Shown here: positions 10,840 through 22,728 of the stretch, in pieces
How the letters are laid out: each line of letters begins with the position of its first letter
Numbering within the stretch: the stretch's first letter is position 1
Source of the DNA: Heloderma charlesbogerti
Lineage: Eukaryota; Chordata; Lepidosauria; Squamata; Helodermatidae
Assembly: GCA_026122225.1 (NCBI GenBank)
Contig: JANEZZ010001492.1
Coordinates: 1,567,001 to 1,631,000 of the forward strand
Direction of reading: 5' to 3'
Length of the DNA stretch: 64,000 nucleotides
The notes under the pieces: model-generated
Databases searched by the model: none
What the model saw: the letters and a program-made list of their open reading frames with translations, nothing else
What the model was told of the DNA's origin: nothing
Program-made: the position numbers and the translations under genes

Positions 10840-11090
10840 AGATCTTTAAATTGGTAGCAATAGCTGTTCTTCTATCCCAAGTTGGCAGCTGCTACATTTG
10901 CAGACCTGGTTCATTATTTACCCATAATGACCATCAAGCTCCAGTCAAAGTCGGATCACAACAACTGTCAGCAGCTCTTTTAATTAGCCTTGTTTGAATT
11001 CAGATAAATATCACAATGGCCCAACTTCTGCTGAAAGAGCAACAGAATACTGTAAAGGATGAGCTGTTCTGACTTTAGAAGTATCCATAT
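10840..11090. promoter_or_regulatory. Candidate conserved non-coding element
   Basis: A repeat-free block with balanced composition compared with the AT-rich flanks. It includes a CTTTTAATTAGCC homeobox-type site, CAGATAAATATCAC (GATA/forkhead-like), and paired CAGCTGCT/CAGCAGCT E-box-like words near 10888 and 10970. It has no sustained open frame. This is inference from texture; cross-species alignment would be decisive. Confidence 0.3.
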
Positions 11091-12723
11091 GGAGAGGAAA
11101 TCTAAAGAACTGTGCTATGCAAGCATATGTAAAAAATATACATGTAATTATGAAGGGTGTGTGAACACAAGGCTTCCCACAAGGGTCTCAATTCCTGTTT
11201 CCAAAAAGACTTGTGCATGAGCCTTCTTCACCCTGGAGATATTGTTAAAAAATACAAAACCTACTCACACTATATTTCCCCCCTTCTGCATATAACATTT
11301 TATATATTTACTTTCAAACTTCCTTGGAAAAAAAGCATATTTTAAAAATTAATCCAGAATTAAACAGATTAGCTTCTCATCTAATTTATCTCCTTTATTT
11401 TGTTTAAGCCCAGGGATCATAATCTTCTATTGCATTATCAGGTCCCTCTCTTTGTACTCATGTCACTAGAATAATGATCTCTCTACCCAGTGGGAACATG
11501 AATCAGACTAAGAATGTGTCACTGCTGGGACCTACAGAAAACAAACATTTGCATGATAGTATCATAGGCAGAAGAGGACTATTACGTGTGAGTGTGTGCG
11601 CATGGGTGCATTCATGAGATTAAGTCAACTGACAAGTATTTCCATTCAGAGCATGATCATTATGTAGCCAATATATTTCTCTGCTGTAAATAAGAAGTGC
11701 TAAGATGTTTCCTACACAAGCTCAATGTTTTTGTTACTAACAGCTCTGGCTGTCAGTAACAAAAACAAAACAGCTCTGGCTGTTGTTCACTCTGTTCTAG
11801 TTATGGGCCACCTCCCTTATTCATCCACATAACTGCCAAGTAGTGCACTGGTACCACCAGTTTCTTGGTGATGGTAGACATCTAAGTCACCAAGCTGCTG
11901 TAAGTAGATGTAAACTGTATCCAGATTTTGCCAAGGCAACATTTTTCATTGGTGAGTCTTCAAGTAAAGATTCTGGGGTTCACTGCTCTAAACCCAATAT
12001 CATTCATCATATTTTGGGATCCCAAAATGATGAGAGAAAAGGTTCCTTCTGCTGTTACTTTTGCAGTGGCTAGACAAAAATCAAATGGGGAAGGTAACAT
12101 TTCATCCCTTGATGCCTGTACAGATGGTATCAGAGAAAGTTCTAAGAGGTTCCAAAGCTGTAGTCTCTTTGTGCACATTCCATAGGTTGGATTTAGCTAT
12201 AGGCATGTGCAAATGGGCTGGCAGAAGTGGATGCCCCCACCACCTGAAAATGCTACACAGAGGGTCTGTATACTCTGCTGAATGGGGTGAACTGTTGTGC
12301 AGTGGGCTTGCCCCCAAATCAGGTGGTGGCATACCTTATGTGCATGGAGCACTTCTATCTACAGAAGCCAGATCCTGGATCCAAACCCCTATGTGGGATT
12401 GAAACCTCCCACAAAGAGCACTGTTTGGGTTGGAAAATATTGCTGAAGCAGTCTGAAGGCTACTACTTAATTTTTTTCGAGTGATATGCTTCAGTATAGA
12501 TTGTTCTTTTTTCACTCTGGAAAAAATACAGGATAATTAATTTTAACACACTTCAACGAATTAGGGAATTTGCCTTGCAATCACTAGATATTGCTGCAGT
12601 GTGCCTAGAAAAAAGTAAAATTTACTATCTAAGGCAGTTCATATAGGAGGACAAGAAATTGGCTAGGCCTTGGAGTACAACAATGAAAGGATTTTTGTTT
12701 CAAAAGAAGTGAAACAAAAGTGT
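11091..12723. other. Intron, no assigned gene
   Basis: Unassigned intron. The 13-base word CAGCTCTGGCTGT occurs twice (about 11742 and 11771). A short perfect palindrome is centred at TTTTGGGATCCCAAAA (about 12013-12028). No exon or complete mobile element recognised. Confidence 0.35.
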
Positions 12724-12731
12724 CCGTAAGG

Positions 12732-12869
12732 CAGCCTTCCCCAGTCTGGTGCCCTCCAGATGTGTTGGGCTGCCATTCCCATAATTCCCAGCCAGCATGG
12801 CCATGCTGGCTGGGAATTATGGGAGTGGCAGTCCAACACATCTGGAGGGCACCAGATTGGGGAAGGCTG
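12732..12869. mobile_element. Near-perfect hairpin hAT-type MITE, 138 bp
   Basis: The two ~69-base arms are complementary almost base for base. The element begins CAGCCTTCCCCAG and ends TTGGGGAAGGCTG, with the turn at CATGGCCATG. Flanks CCGTAAGG (12724-12731) and CCATAAGG (12870-12877) form an 8-bp duplication with one mismatch, as hAT elements make. It belongs to a common family, with diverged relatives at 24752-24830 and 37621-37757. Confidence 0.85.
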
Positions 12870-12877
12870 CCATAAGG

Positions 12878-14377
12878 ATTACTTGAACTTGGAAGAAAGC
12901 AAACAAACAATAAAACTGCAAAGGAAGTTAGATATATTCTGATGCCTGAAAGACAGAAAACAGATGTAGTAAATGTAATGAAAAGTTTGGTCAATCTAGT
13001 CCAAGTCAAACAGAATGCAGCAGAAATCTTTAAAACATCATCTCATGCCTGTAAATTCCACAGATGCCAGAAGATTATGGAAAAATGCACACTGGCAAGG
13101 TTCTATAGAATCTAGAAAGCAAGCCTACAAGATTAAGGAGAGTATGATCAAATTTATAAAATATTATGCTCTATGCTGGTCACTTAATGGCAAAGAGAAA
13201 TTATTGCGCCTGAAAGTTTCTGGGTATGGCAAGAAAGGCCAATTCTTCTGTGGCCGGAAAGGATATAAATTACAGTGACATAGTAAAGGAAAAAATTTGC
13301 CTGCCTAGCTTGAGATGTTCTCTCAGCATTTAGATCCAGTCCATTCCTTAATGTCAAAAGTCCATCCTAAACTGAGCACTCAAGATTAAACTCTGATATT
13401 TATTGCTTTAGAGGTCAAATGACCTGATAACCAAAACTGGGACTGAGACATAATCTGCAATTCCAGAGGCACATGGAAAACTGAAAACATCTCCCAAGAT
13501 CACCACAATGATCTTTCCTAGATACAAAGTGTTGGCAAATGTTCCTGGCTATAAAGACTAATTTTTTAATAAACATATGCAGTAATCCAGAGACACCCAA
13601 GCAACAGATGTACATGCATATTTGTGGTTTCAGTGTGTTTCCCTTTCCGATGCATTCCAGCAAACTGCTTTTTAAGGCTCCCCAATTTGTGTAGTAGTTA
13701 AGGATTTGACACAAGAGCTCCTGAAAGTGAAATTGACAGAAAAATATCTAGGATAGGGGTATTTATTTTAGGGACAGCACTCTGCCCTTCAACAAGTTCC
13801 AGAATGGCTCACACATCACTTTGCTTCTATTTCAATCACAAGCAACAGCACAGGGGCCCAGAAATGTGGTTCCCTGGTAGCCACAGTACTGGCAACTATA
13901 AGCCTCTTTCTAGTAACCAATTAACTCCTGGATTCCTAGCACAAAGTGAGACATCCTTTACCTCCCTCAAGTGAACTCAGAAGTGGGCAGGATCTCTTAC
14001 CACATGCCCGGTAAGGGAGACAAAATCTACCTCTACCCTGAAGTCTACACACAAAGATCTCATAGGCGTGATCAATCTCACTTTGCCAGGCTTTGGAGAC
14101 ATTCAAAAGCAGCTTGCTGCTTCTGAACATCTCCAAAGCTTGGCATTAAATGAAAAAAAACAACAGCACAATTCTTACCCTGAATACCCTGCACATACAG
14201 AGGACATGGGAGAGGGTTAGGATGATAACCACAAACACTGGCTGGCTACTAGGGCAAGATGCTTTATATGAACACACACATGCACAGACTCTGAGCTCCT
14301 CCATCTCTAGCAATACACCCACACACTATGTGAAGAAACTGATTCTTTTTGTGAGGTAAAAGTTTGATATGTTCAAC
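12878..14377. other. Intron, no assigned gene
   Basis: Unassigned intron between a MITE and an LTR-like block. 13015-13278 keeps one frame open for 87 codons, but it has no recognisable motif, no coding-like composition and no splice context, so I do not call a gene. Confidence 0.35.
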
Positions 14378-15240
14378 TGTTATGATTTGTTAAAAGGACT
14401 GAAGATAAGGGGTTAACTATACAAAGGAAAAATGTATATCTTTTACTTGAGGCTTCAGCCAGAGGAGAGATATAATGTAAATATGATGTGCTGCGGGTGT
14501 GGCAGTTACTGTTACCACCATTGGCAAGGGAATATGAAGCCAGTTTTCTGTTTTATAAATGGAAAGGCCGGATCTAAATTCATCCATCTGATTGGAGGAT
14601 AGCGAAATATTCTAAAGTTGCCTATTGGTCCTGAATTGGAACGGAAGTGATGTGATAGAATGCTGGCAACAACAAAGCTGATTGGCTGGAGAGTTCTGAC
14701 TGGAGCAAATATAAGGAGCTGTTGAGAGGCATTTGGGAGAGTTTGTCTGGGAAGAGTTCATCTGGGAGTGTCACCAAGGAAGACTGACAATGGAAGAGTG
14801 TCTTCAGGAGAAGCTGAGAAGCTGAGGAAGCCAGCAGCTAGACTGGGAAGCCAAGCTGGAAGGGGGCAAGGCAAAAGCAGAAGGCCAGCAAGTATGGACA
14901 GGAAGACTCCAAAAGCAGCTTTCAGAAATTGTTGAGGCTGGGTAACAGTTGGCTGAGGTCTGAAGACAGAGCAAGCTGCTGGACCAGATTGAAGACTTCA
15001 AGGGAAGTCTGGTAAACTGCACATATAAGATCCCAGGTGATAGTCAAACCTTACCAGGAGGAAGACTATATATCAAATCCTCATTACCAGGCCTGTGTGT
15101 TAACTGGGTTGGAGCTTGACAGGGGAATTGGCTTAGGTTTGGTTAGAGTTAAGAACTGTAGTATCTATAGCCTGACTGGTAGTAACAGTAACAACATAAA
15201 CACCCTGTTTTTAAAGTACTAGTAACCATAACTTATAACA
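14378..15240 (+). mobile_element. Possible solo LTR
   Basis: The block starts TGTTATGA and ends CTTATAACA, an imperfect TG...CA inverted terminus (TGTTAT/ATAACA). A CAAATATAAGGAG TATA-like box lies at about 14706, preceded by a GATTGGCTGG CCAAT-type box at about 14680. The 14700-15000 part is unusually G/A-rich. No AATAAA and no matching flanking duplication were found, so this could be another kind of repeat or unique sequence. Confidence 0.35.
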
Positions 15241-17407
15241 CTTCTTGTTCTATTTCTTTATAACAACATATTTCATATCTTTTTTTTTTACTACACATGT
15301 ATCTCTGACCTTTTTGTCTTATTCCTAATGAGCAGCTACCTTAGGGGAAAGGGGTAGGGTAAATAAGGGGTGTAGTTTTATGGCGGCAGCAGAAGTACAT
15401 GGGCTAGCCTATGTGGGGTTTCTCCACATATTGGTGTTAGTAGCAATAGGATATTCCAGTTCCACCACATTTTTGGTGGTAGGAATGGGATTGCCCTAAA
15501 GTAGAAGGTCCCACGTTGGGTGATCCTCCACACACTACTTTTAAAATGTGCTTGCACATGGGGTGATGCATGTAAGCAAATCAGAGTTCGGAGGAAAAGA
15601 AGTTGTTATTGCTAGAATACACACAAAGCTCATCACAGTATTGCATTTTAGCTAGTATTCATGTTATTTTTAAGAAACACATCTGTGAAAACAGCAAACT
15701 AGTATCCTTCAAAGAGATAAAGATCAATTTAGTGTCAGTTGAGCTGACAGTTATGCATCAATATTCTTAACTTGATAAGCTTCATTGACAGTTACTATGT
15801 TATATCCATAATAGCTGATCTGTTATACACATGTCATACAACCAAGTCATCATGTGATCAGTTATTTCCTGGCAGGCATGGTTGTGAGGACTAAATAGCC
15901 AGGGACAACCCAGGGCAATTTGCCACCTGAGTCAAAGGAAAAAATGGTGCCCCCCTCCCCTTCATTCCATGAAAAGAAGCTGACTGGTCTAGAAGTTGAA
16001 TTTTATGTCAATACTGACAATAGGACAAATCCTCCATCACACCTGAAGGAAACAGGCCAGTTTAAGGTGTGCAGGGCTGGCTTCAAGAGAGACGAATGGA
16101 CAGGGGGCTCAGTTGAATGGCTGGGGGCTTGGCAATGCTGCCCCCCAGCATCTGCCTCCTGAGGCAGTTGCCTCATTCTGCCTAAAGGTAGGCCAACTCT
16201 GTAAATAACTTTGACAAGGTCTTTAGAAAAACCTCAGAACTCCCCTACCCAAGCTTAACACTAGAGTACCAGCTACTTACAGATCTCATAAAGTTGGTCT
16301 AGAGCGGGCCCATGTTTAGAGAGAGGGATAGGAAACTATTGTGTAACTTTTAGGAGTACAACTACTAGCTGTTCCATCATCCACACAAGTAATTAGTATA
16401 ATTATGAAATTTTCCTTCCTGTTTGTTTAGGCAAACAGTCTAAACTGTTTTCAGTCACCAAAACCAAAACTGAAGGGCAGTCAAGAAAAACTGCAAGTAT
16501 ATTTTGAATAATATAACTTTATTTATAAAAATATTTATATCTGCTTTTCAGCCCTAAAATGCTATCCAAGAGAACCATTTTTATAATCAAATAAGGTTCT
16601 TAATTCACATATCTGTTTTATTACCATAACAGTTTTTCCAAATGCTGAATACAAGCAGCACAAGAGCCTGGATTTGTAAATGCATGGAAAACATTCATAT
16701 TGTCATAAAATATAGAACGGGGGGCAGGGAGAGTTGAGAAAAGAACATATATAGATCTACTACTGAAGTGTACACAGTAGCGTGTAAAGTCATTATTGAA
16801 GACTAAAGTGAATAGACAAAATTCTGTATATTTCAATTGTAACATCACACTATAACAAAATACAGTGCAAACTTTTAAATGCAAAACAGAACACCTAAGT
16901 CATAATATAACTTGGAAAGGTAAGTAAAATGCCTTAGAAATCACTTATTCTAAGCTACTGCAAGTGCAATTTATTTTGCTATCTGAGTGCTGACCAGACA
17001 GCTGATTAGACAATTGATACATTTCTTGTCAAAAGAAAAGGGATTTGTTTTTTTTTAATGCAAATATGCTAAATAATAAAGCAACAAAAATAGTGCACTT
17101 TTGAAACTTGAATAGATATTTTATTTCTGTCCCTCCTTCCTCCTAAAGATTAGGGCAAGTATTTTCCAATACATATTCAAATGAAAGTTTATATTCTGTC
17201 AGGTTTCATATTGCATCCTATATACTTTTAGTTTAATTCATGTGACATGCAGCTGATATAAAAGCAACCAAAATGGGAATGCTACAAATTTGCATTTCAA
17301 TGAATCAGAAATTCTCACTTTCCAATATCCTATTGTTATTCTCTAGTTAATTATTTCCCCTTGTAGTTGATATGGCCTTACATATACACTGTACTTAGCT
17401 TTAAAAA
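15241..17407. other. Intron with relics of DNA transposons
   Basis: About 15905-16197 contains words of a degraded hAT/Charlie-like element (CAGGGCTGGCTTCAAG and CTCCTGAGGCAGTTGCC). An L2-like 3' end sits at about 16505-16575 (minus). The remainder is AT-rich intron with no exon signal. Confidence 0.4.
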
Positions 17408-17415
17408 GTATAGCA

Positions 17416-17722
17416 CAGGGGTTGGAAATCTCCCCCCCCCCCCCTGAAAGCTCCATTCCTTTGTGAGTAACCTATTGGTTCTGCCATATGCCCATGGGGG
17501 GCGGAGCCAGTGGTAAGCGGGGCCACCCCTTCTCTCTCTTTCTGACATTCCATTTTCTCTATGTCTGACATCCGCTTCTCTCTTCCTCTCCTCCAATGAG
17601 TGAGCAGATGGGAGAGGAAGAGATCACTCTTGCCAGAGGTCAAAAGTTAACATTTGCGGAGGGCTTCTGATATTAGGCCAAGGGCTGCCAGTGGCCAGAG
17701 AACTGCATGTTGTCCACCCCTG
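17416..17722. mobile_element. Non-autonomous hAT (Charlie-like) element, 307 bp
   Basis: The left end CAGGGGTTGGAAAT and right end GTTGTCCACCCCTG are a typical hAT inverted terminal pair. Flanks GTATAGCA and GCATAGAT share five of eight positions, in line with a decayed 8-bp TSD. It contains a run of 14 C at about 17432. No transposase frame. Confidence 0.7.
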
Positions 17723-17730
17723 GCATAGAT

Positions 17731-18131
17731 GCTCTCCAACATTTGAGAACAACCAACATATTAAGTACATGCTGCTATAACACAGTTTACAGCATGATCT
17801 GATGGTGGATTCAGATGATCATGTTATTTACATGAAGGCTACGCATGCCGTATGAATATTTAGTTATCTGAAGTTTTCATCACATGATGTTTCAAGAGTA
17901 ATCTCCTTAACAGCTTCACCTCTCCTTTGAATACACTTCTGGAGTACATTTACCCGAGACTGAGTCCCACTGAACTTACTGGAACTCACTTCACTGTAAT
18001 GTGCATTAAAAACGGAGTAAAATTAATTCTGTATCTTAAGGTTCCTTGTGAAGCTTTGCCTGGAAAATCTAATTACAAAAATCTGAAAGGAAATGGTTAA
18101 ATCATATCTGATTATTCAACTGCATTGCAGT
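17731..18131. other. Intron, no assigned gene
   Basis: Unique-looking intron apart from a faint MITE relic at about 17940-18010 (GTCCCACTGAACTTACT). Confidence 0.35.
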
Positions 18132-18144
18132 ACCTTAATAAAAA

Positions 18145-18251
18145 TGAACCTGAGCACACTCCGGGAGAGAGCGGAGGACAGGAAGGCCTGGCGTGCTATG
18201 GTCCATGGGGTCATGAAGAGTCGGACATGGCTTAACGACTGAACAACAACA
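18145..18251 (+). mobile_element. BovB/RTE LINE 3' end (or its SINE), with 13-bp TSD
   Basis: 107 bases ending GAAGAGTCGGACATGG and CGACTGAACAACAACAA, the diagnostic 3' end of BovB-type RTE elements. Squamate Sauria SINEs share this end. The copy is flanked by a perfect 13-bp duplication, ACCTTAATAAAAA, at 18132-18144 and 18252-18264. Because only the tail is present, I cannot tell a truncated LINE from a truncated SINE. The preceding GCGGAGGACAGGAAGG resembles the end of the BovB reading frame, which favours the LINE. Confidence 0.85.
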
Positions 18252-18264
18252 ACCTTAATAAAAA

Positions 18265-19589
18265 CATTATATGCTGCATGCACTTCTGGTTTATACAGAA
18301 TCTTTTCACACTGAATTTGTATAAGAAATCAAAGTATTAAAGGAACCAAGTTATATCTCAACATTTGAAATCATACACCATATTTAGTTTTCCCATACCT
18401 ACCCCTCTGTACTTGAATATGCTTTATTCTACAAAAATCAAAATGTACCTTTTATGTAAAACATTTTACTATGAAAAAATGTTGTGGGGGTTTGTCTTTT
18501 GCTGTGAGCAGAATCAAGAGGGTAGCAAAGTTAATTATTTCCCATAATAAGTAATTATGATTAGATAAGAGAGTATTTGGTAATGACCTGCTTCTTTGAT
18601 GGAAGACCTGCATCTCAAGAAATATAATAATACATGAACATAACTGTGTGTGCAAAGTACACAGAACTACTGTCTCAGTTAACTTGTCAGTGAATGATTA
18701 AATAGGAATTCATAATTAGAAAAGTCTACAGTGTAATTTATTAGCTTGACAGTTCTGGTTCATTAAAGGTTGATTACCAAAGACTGACCTCTAGTGGCAT
18801 AGGAGACTCTCATGTTAGCATGCTTGTTAGAGAGACAGCATGGAACTATGGTTTAACCCCAGCAGCAGTCAACATGAGAGTTAAATTTGTATATATTCTT
18901 CTAACCATTGAGGTCAGTTCCTGATTTCCAAATCACACAAAAAATTAACATGTAGCTCAGGAATATGGTTGATCATAAAAAGTGAACATTTAAAAGATTT
19001 AATTGTATTTTTCTACCCAAGAATAGCAACGCACAACATTGCAAAAAGGTGATAACATTTTTAACCTGCAAAATTTAGGCTGCAATCCTACACTCACTTA
19101 CTTACATGGAAATAAACTCCACTGAACTTCTGAGCAGACATAGATAAATCAACAAACAATATATGAAAAATCAAGCCTTCTAAAAATATTACAACCAGTT
19201 CGCATTCTCAGACCATAACGTCCATCATTTAGGAATAAGAAGATATTTACTATTTTTGTTGTGAATGCAAACATGAACCCAGTTTAGAAATTTCTTGTTT
19301 CTTATAAGGAGCAGGGAGGAACACATACAGGTTACAAGTTGAAATGCTAGCCTAAAAGTATTGTGAAGAGGTGCTGTAAAGAAGAGCATAAATAAATCCT
19401 ATAGTAATATTTCTTTTTAAACACTGTAATGCAACTTCTCGAACAAAAAATATTGTAGCCAGCCCTTTATAATGCAATAATCAACTTTCTACCAATAGTG
19501 GCAAACACTTAAAGGTGGGGGTAAAGATGGGGAAGTGGAAAGAAACTTATCCACTTTTCATGCTAGCAGAGTGGCATGTAAAAGTTCCA
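18265..19589. other. Intron, no assigned gene
   Basis: AT-rich intron. A relic of the GGCTGCAATCCTA MITE family lies at about 19076-19146. Nothing else recognised. Confidence 0.35.
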
Positions 19590-19770
19590 GTTGTTTGTGG
19601 TGATGATTTAATATAGTGGCTGAATAATGAGCTGTGCTCCCCACAGCAAGTGAATCACCATTTAATGCTATTATCATTAGTTCATGACCCACCAGCATGA
19701 AATGTCATCCTGATTAATCTCCTCTCAACAAAGCTGACCTCAGAGAAGGAAAGCTAGCCTGCTGTCCGAA
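19590..19770. promoter_or_regulatory. Candidate conserved non-coding element
   Basis: Repeat-free block of mixed composition with several clustered motif-like words: TGAATCACC, CATTTAATGCTATTATC, CATCCTGATTAATCTCC and AAGCTGACCTCAGAG (nuclear-receptor-half-site-like). No long frame. This is inference from texture only. Confidence 0.25.
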
Positions 19771-20261
19771 TATGGTTATTAATGGGTTTGGGGGTTTTAT
19801 TTTTGCTGGTGTCTCTTCTACATTCATAAAACAATAAAGCATCCACCTTAAAAGTTGGTCAAGATGAATGTTAAAAATAATCTATTGCTTTTGTTTCAGT
19901 GCTTTCTGTAAAGTCATAATACAATGTATTTTAGATGTAATAAATTATATCTGATCAAACACAATTGTTTTAGAATTCTTGCTCACTAAAAACAGATTAA
20001 AATTAAATACCGAGAGAAAAAAAGTAAAAGTATAACTTGAGTTTTTCTAACTAGTACTATTTGCAGCAAATACTAATATCTTAGTATAGTCACTGAGACA
20101 ACACAAGCCTCCTTCCAGCCCAGCAGCATCATGTGACACTATAGATAGATAGATCTGAGTTCTTCCGTTACTTTAAAAAACAACAGTATTTTGCTATTGA
20201 GCACACCTTATTAGTGCATCTCACGTAGGAAAATTTTAAACACAAAGTGAGGAACACTAAG

Positions 20262-20390
20262 GGTTGGATCCTGATTTAGTCATACTTAAGAGTAGACCCA
20301 CTGAAATCAATGGGATTTAATTCAGTTCCAACTTAAGCTCCTTTAAGTTCAATGGGTCTATTCGAAGTATGACTAAATCTGAATCCACCC
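20262..20390. mobile_element. Palindromic MITE, GGTTGGATCC family
   Basis: Left arm GGTTGGATCCTGATTTAGTC and right arm GACTAAATCTGAATCCACCC are inverted copies that continue inward through AGTAGACCCA/TGGGTCTA. Close relatives are at 59036-59156 and, with shifted ends, 34604-34737. No coding capacity; superfamily not certain. Confidence 0.75.
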
Positions 20391-21073
20391 CCCTGCAAAT
20401 GCTCCTTCCTATCTCTGTGTCACTGCCTTTTTCTTTAAGTACCTTGGAAGCTCTGCATTCTTTTCTCCAGCACTGGATAGCTATGGAAAGGTAACTTTAA
20501 AAACAGATTTGCCAAAAACGCACTCTGTTTTTGGCAGTGAGCATATTTGTCCTTCCTTGAATTACTTGGAGACAAACAGGATGTTGTATCACTGGCACTG
20601 AATCCAAGCTATCATGACTTCAGCACTAAGAATTAAAATTAAAAACAAACGGATTGTTGTTATTGACTAGAAAGGTCTTTAGATGTCAGGTGAATGCAGT
20701 AATATGGATATACTCTTCCGTATCAAAGAAGACACAGTACAGATGTATAGTCTATGCTAAAATTCAAACCTTCTGTTCACCAAAATGTAATTATTCCCTC
20801 AAAGGATATAAGAACCAAGATTATATTTAAGGAGAGCTATGAAAATTATCCTCTATGACTCCTAAAAGAAAGGCATTCTCATCCTATATAGCTCATTTGG
20901 GCACAGAATACAAACTGGTACAATAAAACCAGAACTGAGAGGGAAAGACGGGGCGATGGGGTGGAGAGCAAAATAGTCTTGACATTTGTTTCTGTATCAT
21001 CATATGATTTTAATAGCATTGCCCAAATAGCAGCTACAGACAGGTGCTTTCTAGATATGCTTTTATTAGAATA
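20391..21073. other. Intron, no assigned gene
   Basis: Unassigned intron. No repeat or exon signal recognised. Confidence 0.3.
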
Positions 21074-21407
21074 AAGGTAAAGGTGTCCCCAACCAGTCGT
21101 ATCCGACTCTAGGGTGTGGTGCTCATCTCCATTTCTAAGCCGAAGAGCCAGCGCTGTCTGAAGATGCTTCCGTGGTCATGTGGCCGGCATGACTGAACAC
21201 CAAGGTGCACGGAACGCTATTACCTTTCCCACCAAAGCGGTACCTATTTATCTACTTGCAATTTCTTGCTTTCAAACTGCTAGGTTGGCAGGAGATGGAC
21301 TGAAGATGGGAGCTCACTCCGTCATGAGGCACTCGGGTCTCGAACTGCTGTCCTGCCGACCTTCCGGTCTGCAGTTCAGCGTCTTAACCACTAAGCCACC
21401 GTGGCCC
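21074..21407 (-). mobile_element. tRNA-derived SINE, full length
   Basis: On the minus strand the element begins GGGCCACGGTGGCTTAGTGG (A box) and has CAGTTCGAGACCC (B box) about 60 bases later, the internal RNA polymerase III promoter of a tRNA-like head. A long tRNA-unrelated body (GCCGGCATGACTGAACACC as read on plus) runs to a short tail of GGTAAAGG units. Flanks repeat ATAAA. The structure and wording fit a widespread squamate SINE family. Confidence 0.85.
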
Positions 21408-22545
21408 ATAAAATACTGAAAACCCTCGTTCATACAACACAAGAGTAGTTTCATTGAAAAGCTAAAAAAACCCTCTATTTGGCAAGCGTGCCAAAATTCT
21501 TCATTTGTTGTAAAAAACCCTTATTTCACAAGAACATGGTGCAGAACAGATGGCCCAAAGGAAGACTTGTAAGGGTCATGAGTGCTATGAAAGGAAGGGT
21601 TGACAATAGCAAGGGTTGCTACTGCACCACCACTTGGGTTGGGCTCAGAAAAATGGAGAGTATGGAGAGACATGATACAGATGTATACAATTATGCATGG
21701 TGTGAAGAAAGTTGATAGGGAGAAATGATATCGTGCGTATATGTCTACCCCTCCTGCCAATGAAGGAAAGTTTGGTAGCCAACTGGAGCATGGTGATGGT
21801 GGAGATAGGGAGCTGACAGACATGTACTGGTCTACATGTGTGTATTTTTATGAGAAGTCAAAGTGAACTGCATGTCTCAGTTAGTCAAAAAGGCTGAGAA
21901 AGCACTGGACAAATAACCATGAAAAAGTGTAACAACCATGAAAAAGGGTGCTAACACACTACCCAGCAACCCTACTACAGACTGTGGGTTCTAAGTGGTT
22001 TTTTAACCACCCCAACCACCCACCTCACCAGGTTTGGACATTACGGCAAGTAAGGGTAAGTAGGGAAATTAGCCAGCATGTGATCAGTATGTGTGCGGGG
22101 TAGTTAACAAACCACTGTGATTTATTAACAACCCTTGGGTCATGTGAACCCAGTCAACATTGGATTGAAGAAGGCTGCAGAAGAAACAAATATTTTAAAA
22201 CTTTTTTTTTAAGATAGACAAATATGGATGACCACAGTTGACAAAAGACTAAAAAAGATAAAATGGAATGAAGAGGTTAGAGAAGAGTGTGTGGAGACAT
22301 GTGTGTGGGGAGGTGTGTGGGGGGTAAAGGCATCTACTGTGGTCATGAGGTGAAACACAAATGCAACTTTGAGAAACTGGCATTGGAAATTCTTGTGGAA
22401 CAAACAAAAAATCAGTCTGGAAAAACAACCTCATATACAGGGAATGTAGAAGGATCATCCAAGTAAAGTTCATAATAAGTAAATAGCTGTGAGTATTCTA
22501 TGCCACTCCCCCAGCCATTATTTTTTTAAAAAGCCCTGAGGAAAT
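21408..22545. other. Intron with a decayed AACCACC-type MITE
   Basis: About 21940-22165 carries inverted words (CTACCCAGCAACCC and AACAACCCTTGGGTC). It resembles the palindromic families at 1577 and 26431. The remainder is unassigned. Confidence 0.35.
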
Positions 22546-22728
22546 TAGGAACACAGGAAGGTCCCTTATACTGAGTCAGACCATTGGTCCATCTAGCCCA
22601 GTATTGTTGACACTGACTGGCAGTGGCTCTCCAGAGTTTCAGGCAGGAGCTTTTCCAGCCCTGCCTGGGCATTGAACCTGGGACCTTCTGCATGAAAACT
22701 ATTTGCTCTGTCACTGCGTTATGGACCC
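22546..22728 (-). mobile_element. tRNA-derived SINE with a CR1-like tail
   Basis: On the minus strand the copy starts GGGTCCATAACGCAGTGACA (decayed A box, GCNCAGTGG type) and has CCCAGGTTCAATGCC (B box). It ends in CTAGATGGACCAATGG and ACTCAGTATAAGG, close to the 3' end of CR1/L3-type LINEs. This is a second SINE family, distinct from the one at 21074-21407. Confidence 0.75.

Noticed and set aside
12629..13009. 126-codon minus-strand frame (and the 60-codon plus frame at 12760-12942)
   Set aside because: Both owe their openness to the hairpin MITE at 12732-12869; the two strands encode near-identical peptides because the DNA is palindromic.
13015..13278. 87-codon frame as a small gene
   Set aside because: No motif, no coding-like composition, no promoter or splice context.
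21340..21407. tRNA gene on the minus strand
   Set aside because: A and B boxes are present but the cloverleaf is not complete, and the sequence continues into a SINE body with flanking duplication.
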